Source: a virus
IMG/VR virus record: IMGVR_UViG_3300042544_003937
Span: 1-64,000 of that record
DNA: 64,000 bases
Reading direction: 5' to 3' (one strand)
Shown here: positions 17,796 through 25,900 of the stretch, one piece after another
How positions within the stretch are numbered: position 1 is the stretch's first letter
How the letters are laid out: each line of letters starts with the position of its first letter
Position numbers and translations under genes: made by a program
The notes under the pieces: model-generated
What the model saw: the letters and a program-made list of their open reading frames with translations, nothing else
Database searches by the model: none
What the model was told of the DNA's origin: nothing

Positions 17796-20700
17796 ATGGA
17801 TAAGAAGTTATTAAGCGCTCTTGAAAATTTATCTTTTGCTCTAGAAGAAATAGCGGCAGCCATAGAAAAATCTAAAACTGATAAACCTAAATCTGAGGTT
17901 GGTGGTGCTTTGACTGCTGGTGATTTAGATAAAAAAATTGAATTAATAGATAAGGGTATAAAACAGTTGATGAAAGATAATAAGACCATTATCAAAAATC
18001 AAGAAACCCTTATAAGTTTAGCAAAAAATAAAAAAGAAGAGAGTGTAATTTCCGAATCCGGTGATAAAAAGAAAAGTTCAAAAATAAAAGATGGTTTAGC
18101 CACTGTTATGGCAATAGCTGTTGGTGTGTTAGCAATTGGACTTGCATTTAAAATAGTAGGTCAAATTGATTTTGTGTCAGTTATGGCTTTAGCACTTGCT
18201 CTTCCATTATTAGCATTTGCTTTTGAAAAAATTGCGGAAGTTGGGTATTATACCAGTCCTATGAGATTGATACTTATAACTGTTGCTATTGCGATGTCGG
18301 TTTCGATGGCTTCTTCTATTTTAAGTACAGTTAGACCAGTTAGTTTAATAAAATTACTAACTGCTATCGCGATTTCTGGAGTTTTAGTGGTTTTGTCTTT
18401 TGCACTTGGTAAAATAATGGAAGGCGTTTCTAAAATTACTGGTGTGGGAATATTGAAACTTTTTCTGTTACCGGTGGTTTTCTATTTTTTATCATTGGCT
18501 ATTGCATCATCGTCAGAAGTATTAAGAGGTGTTAAGCCAGTAAATGCACTTAAACTATTTAGTGCGATATTGATCGCTGGTATGTTCGCAGCATTAGGAT
18601 TCGCTTTAGATAAGATAGTCAATAGTATGGCGAAAATAAATGTTCTGGGTGTCGTTAATTTATTCCTGATGCCTCTTATATTTGTCGCACTTTCTATGGC
18701 TATTGCACAATCATCAGAACATCTTAGAGAAGTTAAACCAGTAAATCTTCTGAAATTATTAACAGCGATTTTAATTGCGGGTGTTTTTGCTGTTCTTGGA
18801 TATGGATTGGGTAAAATTTTAGAAGGATTCAAAGGAATGGATCCTATAACTATAGCAATAGCAGCTTACGCAATGCCTATTGTATTAGTTTCATTGGCTG
18901 AGTCAATTGCGAAATCATCAGTTCACATGAAAGAAGTTAAGGTGGTAAACTTATTGAAACTATTAACTGCTGTTGCGATTGGTTTTGTTTTCGTAGTTCT
19001 ATCTTTTGCGGTTGTTCAGATTTCTAAGGCGATGGAAAAAGTTAGTATAATAGGTATAGTTTTAATGCCTTTTATCTTAGTTGCATTTGCAGAAGTGGTA
19101 TACCGAACATCATTAATTTTTGATAAAACTGTTGAAATACCTTATACTAAATTATTAAATATTTTAACGATGGCTGGAGTTATTTCAGCAATAGCATTTG
19201 TTTTTGGTAAATTAACTCAGATGGTTTTAAGTAAACTAACTATACTCGAAGTTCTAAAAGGGGCTGCTATGTTATTGATCATCGCAGGAACTATTACTGT
19301 TGCTTCGTGGATTCTAAATGAAGGAACATATGAAAAAGAAAAATATCCTGATGTTTTTTGGGCAGCTGGTGTTGGTCTTTCACTTGGAGTATTTGGTTTA
19401 GCGACTGTTGCCTTGGGTGCTGTTGCACTTACTGGTGTGGGTGCTGCTGCATTTTTGGTGGGTCTACCCATGATACCCTTACTTGCTGGAACAATCGTAG
19501 AAACATCAAAAATTTTGGCGGGTGGTAACTTTCAAGTTCCTGGAATGTTGGAGTGGGCGGTGGCTACTGCTCTATTATATGCGACATTCACACCTATAGT
19601 TCTAATAATGGGTGCGCTTGGTATGGCGGCTAAGGCGATGAGTTTTTTCTCAGGTGGTCGCCTGAATCCTATGACTGTTGCAGGTGAAATGATTGTAGCT
19701 ATGGCACAAACTATGGTTAATGTTTCTAAAAAACTTAAGGAAGGTGACTACACGGGTGGTCCGACTATGGAATGGGCGGGTGGAGTCGCCATAGCGATTG
19801 GAGCATTCTCACCGTTATATGCAATGTTGATTGCGAATAAAGTATTGCGTGGTGGTGTTGGTCCTACTGAATTCAATACAGCTATCGAAACTGTGGTTGG
19901 TGGTATAGTAACAGCAGCTGGTCTATTCGCAGGAACAACAGCCTTTCAAAATGGTCCTAAAAAAGAATGGGCCGAAGGTGTAGGGGGTGCGATTGGTGCA
20001 TTTTCTCCATTATATGGAATATTACTTAAGAATAAAGTATTAAAAGGTGGTGTTGGCCCGGAGGATTTTGTGACAGCTATCCAGACTATTACAACCGGAA
20101 TAATTAAGGCGGCGAAGGATTTTAATAAAAACAGTGCTGCTTTCGATTTGGAAAAAACACCGAAGAAAGAATGGGCTGAAAGAGTTGGGGCTGCTATTCA
20201 AGCTTTTATGCCAGCACTAGACTTTGTTTCAAAAAATAGTGGCATATTCTCAGGTGATGGTTCTAAAAATTTAAGAAAAGGTTTAGATGCTACTACTGAC
20301 GGTATTGTATATGCCGCTAAAACTCTCGGTGATGCTGATTATAGTAAAGTTATACCTGAGACTTGGACTAAAGGTTTGGTCGGTGCTGTTACTAGTTATT
20401 TGGATTTGACTGCAAATAAGGTTTATCCAAAGAGAGAGTGGTTATGGGATGCTCTCGAAAAAATGAAAATGGTTGTGAATAGTATCTTGTTCACATCAAA
20501 AAGATTCAAAAAAATCAATAGTAATGTTAGTGGGTTCGATTCGGAATGGATAGGTGGATTTGACAAAGTTGTTAGAACTTATGTGGACTTACTTTCATAT
20601 TATATCTACCCTAAGAGAGAATGGATTTGGGACGCGATTGATAAATTGAATTGGGTAACTTATGATATAAAATTCACAGCTGAAAGATTTTCTTATATTT

Positions 20701-21278
20701 CAAAAATCACGTCAAATATTAAACCGGATTGGATGACAAACGTTGATCAGAATATAAGAACGTATATCTCTTTAGCTGATTATTTGAGTTCAACAGATAC
20801 TGATTATTCTAAAGTCTCAACCGCAGTTTCAAGTTTAGAAAAGATGTCGAAAGGTTATTCAGAATTAGCAAAGGGTGTTAGCAAATTGAGCACTGAATTA
20901 GAAAAGATAGACATGGAAAAACTTACAGCACTGAGAAGTTTGACTGGTTCAATAATTCTAATGTCTTTAATGGATTCGGATCAATTCAAAGAAATGATGG
21001 ACGCTCTCGAGGACAAAGCTAAGATTTTTGTGGATGTAATCAATGAATTAGAAAGTAAAACCGAAAAATCAAAACCAGGTAAAGAATTAAAGTCAGGTAT
21101 TGGTGTCAAAAGTGGAGGTGGTGAAAAGAGGGCTCCCGAAAAAACGATATCTGATTTATTCGGTGTGATGGAGTCTATAGACATGAAAATGCAAGAACTT
21201 GTAAACTCAAATGATAACCTATCTAAATATGTCGATGAAATTAGAAGCGATGATATAGATTTAAAGAAGAAAAGATAA
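17796..21278 (+). CDS. probable tail tape-measure protein
   Basis: A 1160-aa protein with the layout of a tape measure. A helical, coiled-coil-like N-terminus (1-90) is followed by a long hydrophobic centre (about 98-480) built from four to five tandem units of about 75-80 aa, each with (V/L)-x-P-V-N-L-L-K-L-L-T-A-I and a following S-S-(E/V)-H/L-x-(R/K)-E/G-V motif. A second repeat set (about 621-811) has (K/T)-x-EWA-x-x-V-G-A-A/I-I-x-A-F-S-P-L-Y three times. Residues about 860-960 contain two YPKREW units, and the C-terminus is charged coiled coil. At about 0.15 nm per residue the length would fit a tail near 170 nm. An alternative is an internal membrane-active virion protein. Confidence 0.65.
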   Translation: MDKKLLSALENLSFALEEIAAAIEKSKTDKPKSEVGGALTAGDLDKKIELIDKGIKQLMKDNKTIIKNQETLISLAKNKKEESVISESGDKKKSSKIKDGLATVMAIAVGVLAIGLAFKIVGQIDFVSVMALALALPLLAFAFEKIAEVGYYTSPMRLILITVAIAMSVSMASSILSTVRPVSLIKLLTAIAISGVLVVLSFALGKIMEGVSKITGVGILKLFLLPVVFYFLSLAIASSSEVLRGVKPVNALKLFSAILIAGMFAALGFALDKIVNSMAKINVLGVVNLFLMPLIFVALSMAIAQSSEHLREVKPVNLLKLLTAILIAGVFAVLGYGLGKILEGFKGMDPITIAIAAYAMPIVLVSLAESIAKSSVHMKEVKVVNLLKLLTAVAIGFVFVVLSFAVVQISKAMEKVSIIGIVLMPFILVAFAEVVYRTSLIFDKTVEIPYTKLLNILTMAGVISAIAFVFGKLTQMVLSKLTILEVLKGAAMLLIIAGTITVASWILNEGTYEKEKYPDVFWAAGVGLSLGVFGLATVALGAVALTGVGAAAFLVGLPMIPLLAGTIVETSKILAGGNFQVPGMLEWAVATALLYATFTPIVLIMGALGMAAKAMSFFSGGRLNPMTVAGEMIVAMAQTMVNVSKKLKEGDYTGGPTMEWAGGVAIAIGAFSPLYAMLIANKVLRGGVGPTEFNTAIETVVGGIVTAAGLFAGTTAFQNGPKKEWAEGVGGAIGAFSPLYGILLKNKVLKGGVGPEDFVTAIQTITTGIIKAAKDFNKNSAAFDLEKTPKKEWAERVGAAIQAFMPALDFVSKNSGIFSGDGSKNLRKGLDATTDGIVYAAKTLGDADYSKVIPETWTKGLVGAVTSYLDLTANKVYPKREWLWDALEKMKMVVNSILFTSKRFKKINSNVSGFDSEWIGGFDKVVRTYVDLLSYYIYPKREWIWDAIDKLNWVTYDIKFTAERFSYISKITSNIKPDWMTNVDQNIRTYISLADYLSSTDTDYSKVSTAVSSLEKMSKGYSELAKGVSKLSTELEKIDMEKLTALRSLTGSIILMSLMDSDQFKEMMDALEDKAKIFVDVINELESKTEKSKPGKELKSGIGVKSGGGEKRAPEKTISDLFGVMESIDMKMQELVNSNDNLSKYVDEIRSDDIDLKKKR

Positions 21279-21308
21279 ACTTTTTGTGATTAAAGAAATA
21301 TAAATCAC

Positions 21309-21737
21309 ATGAAAAAAATTTCATTTTTTAAAAAAGTTTCACTATTTCGGTTTTGGAGTAAAACCGTAAAGTCAAAAAGAGAAGAACTACTTCAAAATTT
21401 CAATACTCGAGTTGATACTTCGAGTCGTCTTTATACAGTTATAAATATTCCCCCTACTCTTATTGAAGAACCTTATAATCTGAGAAAGTCTGATATTGAT
21501 AACTTAGCTCGTAGTTCCGTAACGGAATATTCTTCCAAAATTTCAACGTATCTAAACTCTTTGGGTCTACTGGAATTATATGATTATTATGAGGTAAAGA
21601 AAGTTGATAAGTATAGTTATCTTGTTGTTTTTGGATTCTCTCTATTCAAGTCACATATCTTTTTGAGAAATCTTTACATTTGTGGATTTTCTATTTCTCT
21701 AATTTCTCTAATTACTCTTTTATTTCTAATTTTCTAA
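21309..21737 (+). CDS. small protein with C-terminal membrane segment
   Basis: A 142-aa protein: basic N-terminus (MKKISFFKKVSLFRFWSK), a central domain (about 30-105) and one strongly hydrophobic C-terminal helix (about 118-142, ISLISLITLLFLIF). It is thus a predicted tail-anchored membrane protein with no signal peptide. It lies 30 bp after the tape-measure candidate and 44 bp before the next gene. A membrane-channel or lysis accessory role is conceivable but nothing specific is visible. Confidence 0.6.
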   Translation: MKKISFFKKVSLFRFWSKTVKSKREELLQNFNTRVDTSSRLYTVINIPPTLIEEPYNLRKSDIDNLARSSVTEYSSKISTYLNSLGLLELYDYYEVKKVDKYSYLVVFGFSLFKSHIFLRNLYICGFSISLISLITLLFLIF

Positions 21738-21781
21738 ACTTTTTAATTTTTTAATTTTATAATATAAAAAATTCTTTTAAT

Positions 21782-22207
21782 ATGAGTAAATTCTATTTTT
21801 TATCAGAAGATACAATCGACACTTTCATGAAAGTTTATAACAAAAAAGCTTTCTCAATCAATGTGAATTTCGAATTTGTAGGTTCTGAGACACAAAAATC
21901 ACTTATCAAAATTTCTAAATTAGCAGATCAATTTTCATTCATTCTGAGCAAAGATGTTATTGTAACAATCAACGAAGACCTAATGAGTGTATTTGATGAT
22001 GAGTCGGTTGAAATTCTAATTGAACAAGAAATTGATAAAATAACAACTAATATCGAAACTGGAAAAATTCGTTTAGTGAAACCAGACTTAACAACTTTTT
22101 CTGGTCTTATTAACAAATATGGTATTGAAAAAATTGCTAAGGCTAATAAAGTAGAAGAACTTTACGCTCAGCAAAAACAGGATCAAGAAGAAGGATTCAT
22201 AATTTAA
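21782..22207 (+). CDS. hypothetical protein
   Basis: A 141-aa acidic protein with no recognised family. It looks like an alpha/beta domain (about 1-75), then a helix-rich part with EQEIDKITTN and a C-terminal helical tail (AKANKVEELYAQQKQDQEEG). It lies between the tail-anchored protein and the 217-aa gene, 20 bp before the latter. Its place after the tape-measure candidate makes a tail-assembly role possible. Confidence 0.6.
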   Translation: MSKFYFLSEDTIDTFMKVYNKKAFSINVNFEFVGSETQKSLIKISKLADQFSFILSKDVIVTINEDLMSVFDDESVEILIEQEIDKITTNIETGKIRLVKPDLTTFSGLINKYGIEKIAKANKVEELYAQQKQDQEEGFII

Positions 22208-22227
22208 TAAAAATAATTTAAACAAAA

Positions 22228-22881
22228 ATGGATAAAAAAAATCAATTTGAAACAAGTGTGGTTAAGCCAAGTCTTTCTTTCTTTGAAAAAGAACAAGAAT
22301 ACAGACTAGTCGACTTCTCAACTGAGATGGCATTAGACTCTAAAATTACTGAAATTGAGAACTTCATGAGAAGTAATCATGGAGAAGGAGAATCAGATGA
22401 AGTAAAAGACAGACTATATGCAAATGCAATTCAACTTTGGGATGAATATGCTTCAATTCTCAGAAACTGTAAATATACATTCTATCTAAACAAAAAACAA
22501 TATCAATTCTTAACTGATTTGTTGATTGAGAAAATGGATTATGATGTAAACACAGTATTCTTTGCAATCGAATTAACAGATATGTTGGGAACATGGAGAA
22601 ATGTTGGAACTAACAAAGATGAGAATTTCTTACAATCTTATCAAACAAATGCTACAGAAATTACTTATATTTACCACTTAATTTCTAAATATAAAGTAAA
22701 AGGTTTAAGTCATGCTTCTTACCGTTTTGCTGAAGTTCTTAGAAGAATTGGTTCTATTTCAAAAGTTATCGGTTATTACGATACGACCGCGAAAAACCTT
22801 TCTAAAGAAATTCAAGACTGGGTTGCTTCTTTTGACCCTGAGTTGATAACAAATTCAACAACTGAAACACAATCAGCTTAA
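22228..22881 (+). CDS. hypothetical, helix-rich protein
   Basis: A 217-aa predicted all-helical soluble protein without a known family (LYANAIQLWDEYASIL, LNKKQYQFLTDLLIEK, SHASYRFAEVLRRIGSI). The C-terminus is a Thr/Ser tail (NSTTETQS). It is the last gene of the 17.8-22.9 kb run and ends at a strong bidirectional terminator. Position near tail genes suggests a tail or head assembly factor, by inference only. Confidence 0.6.
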   Translation: MDKKNQFETSVVKPSLSFFEKEQEYRLVDFSTEMALDSKITEIENFMRSNHGEGESDEVKDRLYANAIQLWDEYASILRNCKYTFYLNKKQYQFLTDLLIEKMDYDVNTVFFAIELTDMLGTWRNVGTNKDENFLQSYQTNATEITYIYHLISKYKVKGLSHASYRFAEVLRRIGSISKVIGYYDTTAKNLSKEIQDWVASFDPELITNSTTETQSA

Positions 22882-22882
22882 T

Positions 22883-22917
22883 AAAAAAAAATCCTCTCTT
22901 TAAGAGAGGATTTTTTA
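22883..22917. terminator. bidirectional terminator
   Basis: A 10-bp stem (ATCCTCTCTT/AAGAGAGGAT) flanked by A and T runs on both sides. It lies between the 217-aa plus gene and the end of the giant minus-strand baseplate gene and serves both. Confidence 0.85.
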
Positions 22918-22919
22918 AT

Positions 22920-25900
22920 TTATGGGAAAATGATACTTGGTGAATTAGAAAGTTGACTAGGATTTCTACTGGTCTGCACTGAACCCAGTATCGTAACAAC
23001 CGGACTTTTAATTTGTGTAATCGGAGTGAATGGTTCAATTTTCTCACCTTCATATCCTGTGAATAAATCATTCAACCCCCTTATTTCATAGTTTTTCTTT
23101 TGTGTAAAGATTTGACCATAACCATTATCGCTTGTGACCTCAATCACTACGAATGGATCTATATTCGAATCTATCGTAAAATTATATGAGTTCAAATCAT
23201 TTCTCCATTCTTTTAGGGTCTGAACAGGCTCTATTTCGATTTTTCTCCATTCGGTGTTATCCATCCAACTTGCTAAAGAACCATTCGTAGTAATATCAGC
23301 AAGTGGTGTTAACAGATTTGAAGAAGTTCCGGATTGTGAGAAAGAGGATTGAGTGCCGATATATTGATAAATAAACTCGTCATATGCCACAAATTGTCCT
23401 AAAAGATAATTTGTTTCTGTTGACCAATCTGGTGCGTTTTCGTACTTTCTTGGATTTTTCAATCTGTTTCTACTAATTTTGGATTCCCAGATATCATCAA
23501 AATATGAAACCTTGTCTCCGATATTATATGTTGTAAATGGATTCCATTCTCTATAGGTCTTATAAGTTCTTATACAAATGTCAAATGAATCTGGTAATTC
23601 ATCTTCGATGGCGTAATAAAAATCAACTACACAAGTATAAACTGTACTTCCACTATTTACCGGCATCAAATACGCTTCAGATAAAACAAAATCTATCGGC
23701 GTCATAGACTGTCTTACGTTTAATATCTTAACGTCATAATTTCTATGTGTTATTCCGGTTGTGTTAGTCCAGTCCGCTCTACCAGTTATATCTAATATTT
23801 TATGTGTAATAGGAATTACCTTTCTTTGTAGCCAATATTTTAGTCCTTGTAATTTTAAAATTACCTCATTCAGTGAATATTGTAGAACATTATTACCTTC
23901 TTTATCGGTAATTTTGAATGTTAGATTAAATAAATTAGTCAGTTCAAAATTACTATTTGGTAACAGGTGTTTTATAAAATCGTTTGATTTCCATCCAGCT
24001 ACACTATTATCAAAAATATCAGGAATTTCAACTTTATAAAGTTTGAAAAAGTCTGGAGATGAAATATTGACATTTCTATAATATTCATACAACTCTAAAT
24101 CATTATATCCAAAATAATTAATCGCGTTTATAATTGCCTTATATGATCCGACATACGGAAATATGTCATTTCTCACCATCAACATCTCCTTCCTTTTCTT
24201 GTTAAGATAAGTCCAATCTATACCCTGTTCATTTATGTCGTAAGGCTTGAAGATATAAACATCATCCGGGTCAATTAAGTGTCCTGTATTTGAAAGCTCA
24301 ACTTTATATCTTATGTCTTCTATCTCGGTTTGTCCATAAACAGTAAACCTACCAATAGTTGCATCTAAAACCGAAATCTTAACACTCAAAAATGTTGTGC
24401 TTCCGTTTGTTGGATAATTTTGTATAACATTTTTTTCAGTAATCATCAAATCGATAAAATCTACCTGAATTTCTCTTGAACTAATTCTTCTAATTTTAAA
24501 TGTTCTTCCATTGTTTTGAGAAAGAAATTTAGTTCTGACATTTGTTATATCGGTAATTGTTACTTGAATCATCTGACCCGGTTTCAATCCTCTTGGAACC
24601 CCATTTGCATCGTAGGTGAAAAGAGAGGTCGAATTCAAATCCAATTTTATTATACCATAGAATTCTCCAGATGTAGTTGTTGTGAATTCTATAATATCAT
24701 TGTTTGTTAATGTTGGTGTGATTGTAAATGAAATATCTTCTCTTTTAATCAACAACAGTGTTGATGTTAAAACTCCCTCATCATCACTTCTGAATCCTAA
24801 AAAAGTTTGTAAAGGTTCTGGTACAAATGTTAAGTCAGTCTCAGAGTCAACATGTACAAGTTCAGTCACAATCTCATCAAAGATAGTTTGTTGGTATTCA
24901 GGTAAGGAAACTTTTGTAATATCTCTATTAGGATTTCTATTTAATGTCACTAAATCCAATGGTTTGGCTCCCGTATAAGCATAAGAACCTGATATAGGAA
25001 GTTGGTCACCACTAAAATCAAAAAGAAACATTTGCGGATACTCATCAGTCTCCCATTTCCATAAATATTTAACAAATGGTTCATCATTATAATTCTCTCT
25101 AGGTTTTCTCAAATATTCTCTCGTATTCAACCACAAGTCTGGATGTGGAATATAGTCCGGACCTAACGTTCCAAGTTGATTGTTATAATTATTTGAGAAT
25201 GTTGCTAATAACTGCTCATAAACATCAGCAAGAACAACAGAAATTTCAACAAGTGTATTTGTTCCGGGTTGAATTCCAAACATAGAATTTCTCTCAGGAT
25301 CAAATATCATCTTCGATACTGGACTATTAACAGTCTGAGCCCTCACAACATTTGAATTCTGTTTATCGAGTATAAAAACAACTGGATTAGTTATTGATGG
25401 TAAATATGTATTTTCGTCATAATTACTTACAGCTAAGTTACCATAGTTGGTCGTTGTGAAAGTGTTGGTCAAAGTATTAGATAATGTAATCTGTGATAGC
25501 TTCGTATTTTGTGAAACTACAAAAACCCCAGAGTTATGATTATATGCAATGCTTTTAAAACTTGACGTTCCTGAAAAAACCGGAACAGTGATATTATTAT
25601 TAATATTTTTTAATCCAACTGAGTCGAAATAATAAACGGAAGAATTTATAGAATCATAAAATAATTCTGGATTCAATCCAGTGATTGAATAAGTTGCAAA
25701 AACTGTTCTTCCGGTCAAATCTATTCTCAATAGATTATTGTCATCTTGACTAAGATAAATATCATTTTCACTTGGGTTGTAAACTAATCCTTTCCCAAAT
25801 CCAGAAAGATTTATTGTTTTGGATGGAACTGAAGTAAAGTTGTTGAAATACCAAATATCCACTATTTGAGCATTGTCATAGGTAACAAAAACATCTCCAT

